Shown: positions 1 through 11,699, numbered from the stretch's first letter. The stretch: DNA of 64,000 bases from Lineus longissimus (GCF_910592395.1 NC_088308.1:21033501-21097500), one strand, 5' to 3'. The notes: a model not told the origin generated them from the sequence alone. A program made the numbers and translations.

Positions 1-1838
1 ATTGTTCATCTTCTTCCTAAAAAAGTTAACAGCTTTTTGTCGAACATCTATGGCTTTGCCTTCACTTACTGGAAAGGAGTTACATTTGGATCTCGGCTTG
101 GTTCGGATTTTGGTATAATGCTGGCGATGTCTTTCTTGGCAAATTTCTTTCCTCATGTTCCATCTTCTGTATCTTTCTTCTTAATCTCTAATGGAAATGT
201 TTGCTGGCATATTCTGGACTTAGGCTGCACTGAGTGTGAACCATGAGAAGCCATGTGATATTGCCTTTTGAATGAGGACATACTCAGAAGAAGAGTTTGG
301 TCCAAAGCTTGAAGTGTCTAATTTTTGGCATGTAATCACCTAAGAAGAAGGATTTGATCCAAAGTTTGACATGATACCAATCTTAGTGGTCTATCTACTG
401 GCTTAGCCTTCTGGCATGCCAATATATACTTTCTCTACTGTGATGTGGTTATCTAATCTTTGATTTCACATCCTGGTGGACATATATCCGAAACAAACTA
501 GTGAAACATCATGAATGATCTACAATTATTTGACATTATCCGTACAAAAATATTGCATCGTTTCCACGCCCCCTCCTCTTCCGCAAATCCTCAGCGTTAC
601 GAAAATATCCTATTTTTCAGAACAATGTTACAATATATCATTGGTAACCTACTTCATTAATGGTAACCGGAAAAACGCCGACCGACCGACCGACCGACTG
701 ACCGACCAACCTTCCGACCTACCAACCCAAGGAGTTTCGTAGTTGAGTCACAGGTCTCATAAGTCAATGTGATATATCCAATCCACGATAGCAGGTCACG
801 TGAAATGAAATTGTAAACAAGCGCACGTGCGCTGGTCAAATGACAACAAATGCATGTTGCGCGTTGCAGTTCATGCATTGCATCGGTCGAGACACTCGAG
901 TAGAAAAACTACAGTGCATAGATTAGGCCCAAATCATGTTTTTATATCCACCGACCATGTAGACAAAGCATATCTTTAGAGTATCGTTATCAGTTCCTTA
1001 CCGCGTGGGCTCGTTTTCCCGGTATAATTGACTGGAGATGCTGCTGTCAGACACGTCGGACTCCATCACGTCCATTGCGCTGGGCACTACACAGATACAT
1101 GTGCTATAGAGAAGCGAAAGGGATACTGCACTATGACGGTAGGTTGGCAGGTCAGTCGGTCGGTCGGTCGGTCGGTCGGCGTTTTTCCGGTTACCTTCAT
1201 TAATGCATCATTTATCTTCACTGGGGTGGTGCAACAGGGAATTTGTTTTGTCTCTCCCATTGTAAAATCGCTATTGGCAAAGATTGCCACTGGTAATATC
1301 AATAAAGAAACATGATACATTAAGAACAATAGCCCAGAGTGCCCTCGACTTCAGGTTGAGAACAAATCAGTATTGTTTACTGGCCAATAATCGCCAATGT
1401 TTGTATAGTGTTAGTGGTTGTATTGTACAAACTTTGCCACTGTATTACGATATCAAATTATGTTTGAGGTCTCTCGAATGGAGTATCGATGTTAGCCTAT
1501 ATCCTGAGTTATGAGCGGAATATTTTGCAATTCAGATATTGTGCTAAGGTGCCAATTACGTGAGCCCCATGTTGCTTTAGATTATGATGTCAGGTCTCGG
1601 CGATGAATATAGCTTGTTTGTGCTGTGCTTTAGACAGGGAATTCCTCGTGAATGATAGAGAACTTGGCGAACTTTGTAAATTGTTCATAGATGTAGTATA
1701 AAGTGTTGCTTGGTGGCATCAACTGACGATTTTTCTGATTTCAGGCAAAGGATAAACACTTCTTACAAGTTTCTTCGTTCAACCAATATCTCTTTTATCT
1801 GTCTATTCATATTCCTGTTTCTACATTGTATTTTTCAG
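1..1838. other. Non-coding, probably intron of FOXRED2
   Basis: No exon of the downstream gene could be recognised here. The first recognisable FOXRED2 exon starts at 1839 in the middle of the flavoprotein domain and begins with the last two bases of a split codon, so an upstream exon must exist, and this stretch is most simply the preceding intron. Apart from the inverted CCGA repeats at 655-1205 I see only AT-rich unique sequence and short chance ORFs. Confidence 0.6.
655..1205. repeat. Inverted pair of (CCGA)n-containing repeats
   Basis: Two copies of a ~60 bp sequence face each other. The left copy (655-712) reads CATTAATGGTAACCGG, AAAAACG, then (CCGA)n, CTGACC and CCAACC. The right copy (1142-1205) is its reverse complement with one small indel. 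About 430 bp of unrelated sequence lies between them. This could be a transposon with microsatellite-bearing terminal inverted repeats, or two independent insertions in opposite orientation. A third CCGA-rich tract lies at 27960-28054. Confidence 0.6.
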
Positions 1839-4669
1839 GCAGAGGTAATTCTGCATTTGAAACTGCTGAACATATCTATGGTGCCACAAATCTTATCCAC
1901 ATGTTGGGTAGGACACGAGTAAGGTTGTCCTGGGCAACTCACTATGTGGGAGATTTAAGGTAAGCAAGGGCCGGCCGCCATACTCTAAGCATGGGGACTT
2001 ACACTAAGTTGCTTCTTTTACTACCAAGTTTTATCTTGACCACCGGGGTTTTCGCATCTTATGAGATGTAAAATTTAAAGGGAGTGTAAGACCATGTGAG
2101 GTTCAGGATGGCCAAATCCTGGCCTGACACCTTTTGGCTCACAGCAGACTTAGAAACATGTACTACCATCCAGAGCAAATGTTGTGATTTGTTACATTTG
2201 CTAGTTTCTTCAGAGTGACCTTCAAATCAACAAAGATTTTTACTTTAACCCTTTCAGGGCTGTGAATAATGCTTTGTTAGATACGTACCAACTCAAGTCT
2301 TTGGACGGCGTTTTAGAGACGCCCATCGAGCAGATGAAGATCATAAAGAAAGGGGATAAGCTCTACGCCTTTCCGTTAGAAGTGGAGACAAACTCGGACA
2401 ACTATGACAACTACGCCATGAGAGAGGCCTATGATGTTGTCATCAGGTGCCTGGGCTTTCATTTTGATCACAGTATTTTCCACAAGTAAGTTAAAGAGGG
2501 ATTAATTTCCGCTCGTTGTCCGTGGAACGTGAGGAGAATGTTGGAAAGTCTGGCTCACAATGAAAAGGTCATTGGTTCAGGTATATTTAAGGTAAATTAG
2601 TGATTAAATACTACAATACCTATGACCATGCCATCATAGACATGATAGATGAAATACTGAATTTGCAATATTCCTGTTCCAGCATGTCGATGCCAAAATT
2701 CGGCAAGGGCCGCAAGAAGAAGTATCCTCTTATCAACCACAACTATGAATCTGCTGATATGTCTGGCTTGTTCTTTGCTGGTACTCTCGGCCATTCCCTT
2801 GATTATCGTAAATCTGCTGGCGGTTTCATTCATGGATTTAGATATACCAGTAAGTAGTTTAACATCGAATCTTAGTTCTTTTGGAAGGATATTAGAGTGA
2901 TTCCAATTTTGAGCCGGGAGCGAGAACAAGGTGGCCTTTTGACTATGGAGGTCGTGTTGCCTGTTGGCAGAAATGTTATGAAACAGTCTTTAATATTACG
3001 TATGCCAAGAAACAATAACACATAACCATCGGCTTGATGTCGTCAACTGAAGAAAGCAAAAATCACCTCATTACCTTTCCAACAGCAGACTAGTTGTCCT
3101 TTCGTCTCTTCATTTCATACCTGGCCACCTTTGAAGAACCACCAAATCTTGTGGTATTCCATTACCTTTCCAACAACTTACACTGAAGTCATTCCTTCTC
3201 TTCATACCATGCCTTAATTGCGTCACCAGATTCCAAGAACCACTGGCTCTGGCTTTCAGTCCAGTGGCTCTGCGTTACCTTTCAAACAACTAATCTAGGT
3301 TCACTTCTTCTTTTCAGACCGTGCCTTGCATCGCCACCTTGAGTGGAAGAACCACCAAGTCCAGTGGCCCTCCGTCACCTTGCCAACAACAGAACTCATG
3401 AACACCTTCATCAAGAGGATGAACGAGGGGTCGGGCATCTACCAGATGTTCCAGATGCTGGGAGATGTGGCCTTCATAAGCGAGTAAGTGAATTTCTGCA
3501 GGAGACCCACAGATGGGTGTTAAACCTGGCTACCACTATGGTATCGACAGCCATGCAGGAGAAAACCCGAGTAAACGTACCCTGTTGGAGAGTGCAATCA
3601 GCTATCACAATCCACAAATCTAATAAGTTATGAAGCCAAAAAACTGATTACTGATAATTATGGTATATTGTTAGCATGGCGGAGAAAACCCAAGGAAACC
3701 AACTCTGTCGGAGGGAGCGGTGTCTGCTATCATCATCAGAGCCAATATACATTTAGATAATATCACATCCTATTCGTCTTATTTCAGCGATGGTAAATCG
3801 TTCACATATTTAGAAGAAATACCCATCAACCTCATCCACGACATGCAGAACGCCACGGGGCATACGGCCAACCGAGCCATCGTCATGGTCTTGGAATACG
3901 GTGCCAATTTCTCCGGGCCTGGGAAGGATATTTTCCGTGTTAACCGAGCTGTTGGGGACCCTGCCGAAGCTTATAATTCCAATTTCTTGCATCCAGTGTT
4001 ATACTACTACAGTCCTTTACCGACAGGTAAGTGCGACAGTTGTGGCCTGGAAAATCAGCATTTACTTTATTTTTAAAGGGCCAGCTGAGTAATTACCAGC
4101 CTATCAGCTGCCGAGTCACCTTCCACTCCACAGTAGTAGTTTCAATCATCACATGTAGGTAAAATGGAAAATTTCAAAATATGACTGAATTGTCAAGCTA
4201 TTCCTATTTTGATCCCAACTTGATCTGAGTGAGCCCTCCATGCACAATCATCTTTTTGCTTTATGGTCGGAAGATAATCACACTCAATGAACCAGCCCTC
4301 AGCATGCATTAGAAATATCATTAAAGAACACAGTTTCTCCTCATTTCAGACATGGATATGAAGGGCCGAAACAAGTATGAAACATTGCCCAAGCCGCGCC
4401 GCATCCATCATATCGTTGAAGATTTCCTGACCCACTGGATGAGTCCAATCAGTCATATCCTGCCCCTCCGTCGTTTTATCGAATATTGCCTGGAGGAAGA
4501 CATGAGGGAGTTCTACGCGGAATCTTGTTTCCGCTACAGTCTCACCAGTCACACCGTGCCTAGGAAATGCGAGAACTACCTCCAAGGGCAAGGACTCTCC
4601 GGCACCCCAGAGCTGAAAAAATTTGCAAGAGATATCGGTTTGTTGTCTCTTGGTCTTCTGAAAGAGTAA
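1839..4669 (+). CDS. FOXRED2: FOXRED2 / ERFAD, FAD-dependent oxidoreductase of ER-associated degradation (3' six exons, partial)
   Basis: Six spliced exons: 1839-1959, 2258-2485, 2683-2849, 3318-3483, 3788-4026 and 4350-4669 (stop 4667-4669). Every intron is GT..AG and the phases chain without a break. The joined product reads [14 protein letters not shown] (second nucleotide-binding loop, GxGNSAxE type), [88 protein letters not shown] and [12 protein letters not shown]. These blocks and their order match vertebrate FOXRED2 as I recall it. The family is a lumenal ER flavoprotein that assists retrotranslocation of misfolded proteins with SEL1L, OS9 and the reductase ERdj5. The N-terminus (signal peptide, first FAD-binding motif) lies outside the window. 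The C-terminus ends in LLSLGLLKE and shows no KDEL-type retrieval tetrapeptide, whereas the human protein ends in KEEL. Identity is firm; the exact last residues are less so. Confidence 0.92.
3071..3317 (+). repeat. Decayed tandem copies of FOXRED2 exon 3318-3483 start inside the preceding intron
   Basis: The intron just before the exon at 3318 holds about three degenerate tandem copies of that exon's acceptor and first ~80 bp. The marker TTACCTTTCCAACA recurs at 3071, 3162 and 3275, and matches TCACCTTGCCAACA at 3375 in the real exon (spacing 91, 113 and 100 bp). Between markers the copies keep CTTCTCTTCATACC..GCCTT (exon: CTTCTTTTCAGACCGTGCCTT), AAGAACCAC and GTCCAGTGGC. In the copies the acceptor CAG is CAT and the reading frame is lost, so they look like dead exon fragments. 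Confidence 0.75.
3551..3740 (+). repeat. Diverged tandem duplication in a FOXRED2 intron
   Basis: Two ~60 bp related segments, starting near 3551 and 3675, share GCATG, GGAGAAAACCC, AAAC, CTGT, GGAG and GCTATCA in the same order, about 124 bp apart. They lie between exons 3318-3483 and 3788-4026 and do not add coding sequence. Confidence 0.6.
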
Positions 4670-4822
4670 AGCGTTGTCAATCCTGTATTGTGCTTGAACG
4701 ATTTTGTTAAATGTTTTAATGATCACGTTCGTGATAATAGTTTGACCGGCTTTTGATAGAAATGAGATGAGCCTGGACTTATGTTTTTCTGCTGCAGCCT
4801 GTCTTTCCTTTTGCCAAGAATC

Positions 4823-4828
4823 AATAAA
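4823..4828 (+). promoter_or_regulatory. AATAAA polyadenylation signal of FOXRED2
   Basis: A canonical AATAAA hexamer lies about 155 bases after the FOXRED2 stop codon, followed within 30 bases by a T/GT-rich stretch (TTGTCTTTATTTATTCCTG). It marks the probable 3' end of the terminal exon near 4850. Confidence 0.7.
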
Positions 4829-6090
4829 GACTCTTAGACTTGTCTTTATTTATTCCTGTTATGGCATTTTATCAATCTGAGGAAACGTATTTGAAAAATA
4901 GTTTATATTCCCACTTGACCATGATTATTAATATATTGTGAGTTCCTAATTAATTAAATAGTTTAGTTGTAAAATTCAGATGATAAGAAACGATGACTGT
5001 TCGATTTAAAAATTTATGCATTTATAATATTTGTAAAAAGAAAGAGAAAATGCTCATGCTGAAAAGAAAGATTTCAGGCATATTTTTTCACTCAAAAACT
5101 CCTTAGATCAATGTTCTTCGAATTGCATTTATTTTCAGAAGTATTTTAGTTCCAAATGTATGTTCTGGTTAAGCCAAGACAGCTGAATTCAAAAACTCGG
5201 TAATTATGTATCAAATTAAAAAACTCACTGCAATTTGATTTTTGATCTGTCCTGTTGTCGCAGATGTAAACAAATTCAATGGTTCAAAACGGCCGAAAAT
5301 GCCTATTTTTGAAACTTGTTGTGTTTGTAAATGAAACGATTACTTAACCTCGTGGGTGGCAGATCCCTCCTCAATATTTGAGGTCACTGTTTGGGAATTA
5401 TGGGTGCTAAAATGTAAGAAGTAAACAATTAATGTGATATCTATTATAAGTTAGGCATCCCAGATTCTGTATCACAAGGTCAGATTTGATTCAGTGTGTC
5501 GATCCTTTACAGTCGAAATCATAAGTGGCACCAAAAGGTAACTCAAGTGAAATGCACTATAGCCTGTACAAATACTACATAAAGAAGGTACATGAAGGCC
5601 AGTTTGTGACATGTGCCTTTATTTTGAAGGTGGAGTCAGTGGAATAATGTTTTATGCTGGCTGTCACAAATATATATTAATTTTGGGTCATGATAGTCAT
5701 TGGTTTGATAGATATAGAGATAACATTGTATCCATAATGTATAGGAGGCATGTACTGTCTCCGAAACCATATCACCCAATCTGACTTTGTGATAAAAAAC
5801 ATGGGATATAGAATTTGTTGTCTTGTAAAATTATCAACATTAATCCCCCATATGCATCTGGATTTACCTTTATAGGCCTATCACAAAAGGGTTAGACGTA
5901 TTTGAGACAAAAAAAGGACAGTAGATTCGGCTTCTTTTGGATCTTAGTCAGACCATCTATGAATTGTTAAAAAGACTTAATGACAAGTAATCAAATATGT
6001 ACGCAGAACCTTTTGCTTAGTGAGCCCCTTTGTCCTTTAGAGGAGACATCTTGAATCACTTCACTGTTGTAAAACTGAAATGTACGGTTA

Positions 6091-6106
6091 CCCCCCCCCC
6101 CCCCCC
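6091..6106. repeat. Poly(C) run
   Basis: Sixteen consecutive C. Similar homopolymer C/G runs occur at 12311-12321, 14287-14295, 15152-15165 and 45608-45623. The exact length is likely variable or error-prone in assembly. Confidence 0.9.
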
Positions 6107-6927
6107 TCAATGTTGAATGATATTGCCCGTTTTCTAACTGTTTGACCATTTCATGGCAGTTCGAAGACGTCTGGCGGCATAAATAAATAAAACGAATACT
6201 GGTATAACTATTGTGGCAATTATCGTTGTGCGAAGCAGGACGGATGTCAATTGTGATTTGGACTGTAACTCCCTCCCTCACCCAAAGACATTGGCCTTGA
6301 TTAATGTCATTGTATAAAACTATTGGTGATGGAATCAGAATATATAGTTCATGTTAGAATAAAAGTATTTAAACACACTGAGTAAAAAATGCAAAAAAAG
6401 ATATGTAAAATATTTATACATGTAGTCTGTTGGTTCAAGGGTAGAGTCATGTTTTTTTGTTACGCCTCTTGTGTTTATAGTGAATTTGTACACAAATTGT
6501 TTATTAATTTAATTGAATTTTTTCTGTATCTGAAACCCTATTGTTGATAAGACATTGATTGGTTGATGCTGGACGATTTATCATGGTTACAGAATTTTAT
6601 GTGGAGGAGTTGGACAACAGCAGTGGTGATCTCCATATAAACAAACAATGAAGCGGTCTTCCCTCAATGAAAACATTTCACTGCGAGACACGATATGTGA
6701 CATTCCCAACACAGACCGTAGCACTGTCCAATGACTCTGTCCACCAAATTTTGGAGCAAATCGGGACAACAGTAGATTATTTATGGTAAAAAATGTCCAA
6801 ACAAATTCCAGTGCATTTTCAGTTGAATTCAAAACTTTGAAGCAATTTTTTTCAAAAATGGCAAAACCCCATATATTGTATTGCAAAGGATCTCTTCAAT
6901 TGGTGGCGGTCTCCCCATTACCGAAAG

Positions 6928-6956
6928 CCCATTACTTCAAACTTTGAAGTAATGGG
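6928..6956. repeat. Perfect 14-bp-stem palindrome
   Basis: CCCATTACTTCAAA, one central C, then TTTGAAGTAATGGG. It forms a cruciform or hairpin with essentially no loop. Function unknown. Confidence 0.8.
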
Positions 6957-9589
6957 TTTTTGCTGTTACGTATAGTAAGTATACTCTTGTTGTTTCCAAG
7001 CATTGTCCTCTATTACAAGAAGGCGCACAAAAATTTGGTTTGTTGGCTTGGTAGAGTCACAGCTTCAAGACAGAACATCTATAAATTGTTCATCTTGTTG
7101 ATATTGCTGTCATATGTGGTGGACCTTTTCATGCACAGCAGTATATATACACCGTGTAGACGCCATTTAGCAAGTTGAAGGGTGCCTGTACAAAAGGCTT
7201 ATAATACATGTAATAGGCCTATGTGAAACAAACACACCAAAACCTGCTTAATAGCGCCTACACAGTTACTATGATACTGTAATAGCGCTGTTTTCATAGT
7301 GGTTTGTAGCTTTTCTTTTCTGTGGGGTGATTGGGTACAGTAGTCATCTCTTTGAAATGGGGCTATGGGTAGCCTGGAAACACTGGGCAACAATACGTTT
7401 TTACTCAACACGGGAATGGTGTTTTACTAACCAAATATTGGTTTGGTTATCACGTATTATATGGGGATGGAAAAACACTGCATTTAAGTAACACAATTAG
7501 TTTTTAGCTCAGCTGACAAAGTCAGCGGAGCTAGTAGAATAGCTGTTCAAATGGTGTCCGTCCTGCAATCCATCCATCTAGGGACCCATCTGTGGACAAA
7601 ATTGGACATTTCTGATTGGGAAGGCCTAGCCACTTCGTTGACGGTGCTAAATTAGGAGTTGCCCAAGGTGAACTCAAAACACGAAAAATCAGCGCGATCC
7701 GACCTGTATTAAGAGAATGAGGTCATTTCGCGTTTAGATTTCTTTCCCTTTTTACCTCGGTCCACAGAGCAAATATTGTTTTCAAATGTGGCTGAATATT
7801 TTTTAATATTTTTTCATTTTTTACTTTTAATGGAATTAATATGGTTTTCACCGCCAGTTGGCGCTGCCGGCACATTGACTGAATTTTGGCGATTTCAAAT
7901 TTGGCGGTGGCTCAACTTTTTGCAAGCAGTAAGTGCCGCTGATTGGCCGATCGATAGAAGAGATGCCACCATTTAAAAATGGCGGTAGTCGCTGCTTCAA
8001 TGAAGATGAGTGAACTTTCTCATGTTCAATCGGTTGATACTCTTTTAATCAACATGACCATGTACCTGAAATTTGTTTAGGTACTGAAAAGAGTCTATAT
8101 AATTCAGATTTATCGATAGTTTTTTATAATATTGCGGAAATTTTGTGCACAAATTAGCGAAAGTTGGTGCTTGTCTAATGTCATTTTAGAGCGAGAAATT
8201 TGTTTCCGTCGATCTCTACCACTGAAAAATCGCTTGCATAACTTCGAATTTTTGTGAAAATAAGTATCTGAACTTGGTTTCAAATAGTCTAGAGAGTTAC
8301 CTTTGTGGTGATACATATGGTATGTGATAAATATTTGTGGAATTTGTGAAATTCGGTTTTCGAACGTGCCGATGATGCAAGCGATCTCGCGTGAATTTTG
8401 CAAGTCCTGATATGTCGTTATCATTTCGGTGATATATAATGCATGCATGTAATAATTGATTAATCTGCCTAAAACGCGCTATTAAAACGGCGAAAGATCG
8501 TGATAAACACTCTGGTGGCGGTCGCACTAAATAACGACCGGTAGGGCCCGGCGTCTGGCGGAGAAAAAAAGGTAGCGCCCGGAGGTTGAAACGGGATTTT
8601 TATGCACTTTTAACTGTATATATATGTTGTTTGGATGTATTTCTAACAGTTCTGTAACTTTGATGACCAAGCTTGCGCCCAAAGTTGGTGAAATTGATGC
8701 TTGTTTATGGACTGCGCTAGCGACCGGAGAATTCGCCGTCGGCCATTTTGGCTACGGTCCCTGAGTTGTTGTGGTTGGCAATTTTGCAACAAATTTCGCC
8801 ATTTACGTTTGTTTACAATTATTTTGAAAGTCACATTATGACATCGTAGTATGAATTCCACTGCAGTTTCGTTACGCAGCAATGCTCATGTTTTTGGTTT
8901 GCAATCCTGTACTGTCTGTACACTGCGCTGTGCATGGCTGTACTGTAGCTGTAAAAAAGACAAAAACCATAGCCTAGCCCTATAGGACAGGCTTAGAGTA
9001 TAACTCAACAGGCCCTCATGATTCATTTGATGGACACCTTATTTGATAGTACCTCATCATTAAGTCCACTAGATCCTGTTCTGTCACATGTCGTAGACGA
9101 TAGACAATTTTCAAAATGTAGTACACCACTCGCTCATCTTTAAGCCCAGCTCTCGGCTCACATCATGTGGGCACGGTTGGCTGTTGAGTGTTATGGTTCA
9201 GTCTGTGAGACTAATTTAAAGAGGTTACACTTTTATTTTGAATTGGAAAACAGCCCACAGGACTGACTTTTCACTGAGTAATAAGTGTGCCCTTCGAAGG
9301 TAAAGTCTCTTTCTGGATTTGCTTCCATAGATGCCTTGTTCAGGATATCATCTGACCGATGCCTGATCAAGCACAGACTGTATCCGGTGGTGTACATTTC
9401 CCCGTCTATGTCACCCTTTTTTATTCAGTCAGTGTTAATTTCTCTTCTCTTTTTTTACAGATTAACTGTTGTTGGTTATTGCAAGAGGAGTCGTTGGCAC
9501 ATTTCAAGTCCAGGAAAGCACTTGCTGTTCCCACATTCAGAGTAAGGTGTGCTTACTCGTTTTACTGCTTTCCATTCCCGGAGAGCGTT

Positions 9590-9669
9590 ATCAAATATCT
9601 GCTGCAAGGCAACAAATATCTGCCACAAGGCGCTTCAAATATCTGCCGAAAGGCATCAAATATCTGTCA
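9590..9669 (+). repeat. Short tandem repeat built on CAAATATCTG
   Basis: Four copies of (A/T)CAAATATCTG(C/T), each followed by a variable AAGGC-type spacer, with a period of about 22-24 bp. It lies inside the larger putative element. Confidence 0.7.
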
Positions 9670-9910
9670 CACCAATAAAGTTCATTTTGTTAACCAACTC
9701 TTTATCTTCTTTTCTTCACATACAAAAAAGACCGTCCCAAACATTTGGCTGCATCCACTTCATCAATGTCCAGACAACAGTCGGTTCATTTGACCATTGT
9801 AAAGCACCAGGCCCCACCTCACAAAATACACTGTAATAATTATGTACCTTGTGTCCATGTGCATGTTATTAGTTCCACCTACGCTGCATGAAGACAAGGA
9901 CTCCACTCTT

Positions 9911-10004
9911 TGACGTCACCACACAACTCCTTGACGTCATCACACACCCCACTACTGCAACGGCAATAGAAATGACTTTACGTCATAATACAAGGGTGAC
10001 GTCA
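9911..10004. promoter_or_regulatory. Cluster of CRE-type TGACGTCA palindromes
   Basis: Perfect TGACGTCA at 9911-9918, 9932-9939 and 9997-10004, plus a TTACGTCA half-type site near 9979-9985, all within 94 bp. TGACGTCA is the binding site of CREB/ATF bZIP factors. The cluster sits near the 3' end of the putative mobile element and is not next to a recognised promoter, so any regulatory role is inferred. Confidence 0.55.
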
Positions 10005-10382
10005 ACTCAGTACTTCAGCATGCACTGATATAGCAAGAAGGTCTTTCGCATCAGCACTTCTGCGTGCTAGACGTTAAAGCTTCACGTTGCCTCATAATAA
10101 CGTTACCGACACACACTTGGCCCTTGCCTTCACCTATCCATTTCAGCTGAGCGCCAGGCCCTTGGGCCTCTTGTTAATCGAGCACTGCATCGTTACATTA
10201 TGGTTGATCAGTTTGTCATAAATGTTCCTACTATTTGATATTCCAACCATTTGCTCACTTAAAGTGATCTTGTCCCGGCCTTCTGGTTGTGACTTTGTCC
10301 TCATAAAACCGCTTCTAATAAAACACCACGAATCTCTCAGCATGCAGCTTGGTGTAAAAAGGATTAATATGAGATCATGAGT

Positions 10383-10493
10383 GATATGGATAAAGACTAG
10401 TAAATGATTTTACTTCAGTTTTGTACAGAAATGGGAAGTGAAAATGTACATGAAGTTTTCAGTAAAAGCATTTACTAGATTTTATTCATACCA
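10383..10493. mobile_element. Small MITE, copy 1
   Basis: About 110 bp with imperfect terminal inverted repeats: GATATGGATAAAGACTAGTAAATG on the left and GCATTTACTAGATTTTATTCATACC on the right. The body (TTTTGTACAGAAA..AATGTACATG.AGTTTT) is shared with the copy at 11585-11699, showing that it is a dispersed family. Confidence 0.75.
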
Positions 10494-11584
10494 TCTCATG
10501 TCTGGCTAATTTTGGCATGCCTATTGATATAACAGGAAGTAGTGGGTGTTTTCACAGCCAACAAAAATAGACTTTTAAGGACTTATTTGCATGGCGGGAT
10601 AAGAGCGCTTTAACTAAAATTCAGACAATATTGTCACAGGAAGAGTAACAAATAATCTTGAGATCAGTACTGATTACTCAGTGGCTTTGTGATCTTGTCA
10701 CTCCATCTCTGCTCTGACGCCCATACTAACATCAAGACAATCTATATTTTTGTGGTTACAAACCTCTTGAATAGCCAAGGTTGCAGAGTCGATCCCTGTT
10801 GAGAAGGGGTTGCAGGTATACATCCAAAAATGTACCGACGTTCAACTTTTGTGCATGTCTTGGCACCGGTACCCACCATGCAGCAACTCCAAATAGATGC
10901 TGGTCATTATCATTGCTCTGTTAAAGGAAACCTATAGCGAAATGCTAATAAAAATGAGGAGTTTTGAACGGCCCGGTTAAAACCTAAGGCGGGAATAAGC
11001 TTCCATTGATAAATTCTAGCAGTTGTGGGTTCCCAGGTAGTTGATTATTTAGCCAATGAGCTGCATAAGAAGTAATCACCAATTTAGTTATTTTTACCAC
11101 TTTCAGCTAGTCTAAATAAAGACTCGTGCCACGACTGGATCTCTTTAAGATTGGTTGTTTTGTTACTCTTCCTTTAACTGGTGCAAGCCAAGACCTTGCT
11201 GTTTCGGTATAAGACATCCATTTATGCGCCTCCAAGATCTGTCATCAACTGATGAAATGCTCAAATGGAAAATCGATCTTTATAAAGATATTAGGAGGTA
11301 GCAGATTACTTCATGGCATGGGCATCATAAGATGGCACTAAATGGAAATATGTTCTTATGCAACCCAGAGTATTTTTTTCCAAAAAAATGTAATGATGGA
11401 TATATTTTTGAGCAGGATGAAAAATATTTGTGCATCACATTGTGTGAAAGATTAAAGAATATTTTTGAAATAAAAATGAGCACAAATATGCATAAATTAT
11501 GTATCTTGTTAGTTTTCTTTGAGAATGGCCATCTGAGAGGTGGCTCTATTCTGTCACAACTTACCACCTATGGGAGCTAATGGC

Positions 11585-11699
11585 TGATATGAATAAAGTC
11601 TAGCAAATGCATTTACTTCAATTTTGTACAGAAAAGGCCTAGTGCAAATGTACATGGAGTTTTAGATAAAAGTATTTGCTAGTCTTTATATTCATATCA
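11585..11699. mobile_element. Small MITE, copy 2
   Basis: Same family as 10383-10493, with better preserved ends: GATATGAATAAAGTCTAGCAAATG and its near reverse complement ATTTGCTAGTCTTTATATTCATATC. No coding capacity. The two copies lie 1.2 kb apart in the same orientation. Confidence 0.78.

Larger units (their letters stand above)
4850..7500. other. Intergenic, no gene seen
   Basis: AT-rich sequence with frequent stops in all frames. It contains a 16-base C run at 6091-6106 and a short perfect hairpin at 6928-6956, but nothing that resembles a protein domain or a structured RNA gene. Confidence 0.6.
7506..10175. mobile_element. Putative ~2.7 kb dispersed element with hairpin termini
   Basis: The left end has AGCTCAGCTGAC, AAA, GTCAGCGGAGCT (7506-7532), a 12-bp stem with one mismatch, followed by a CCATCCATC-type tract. 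The right end has CAGCTGAGCGC, then a GGCCC/GGGCC palindrome (10156-10169), then TCTTGTT. I recall this pair of ends (AGCTCAGCTGA.. and ..GGGCCTCTTGTT) from repeats common in bivalve and other lophotrochozoan genomes. The interior has no transposase-like ORF, so it would be non-autonomous. A hairpin just before the 3' end suggests a Helitron-like element, but the expected CTRR terminus is not present. Whether both ends belong to one insertion is inferred from order only. Confidence 0.45.

Noticed and set aside
10770-10810. B-box-like AGAGTCGATCCC
   Set aside because: No A box at the proper distance and no cloverleaf; not called as a tRNA or SINE.
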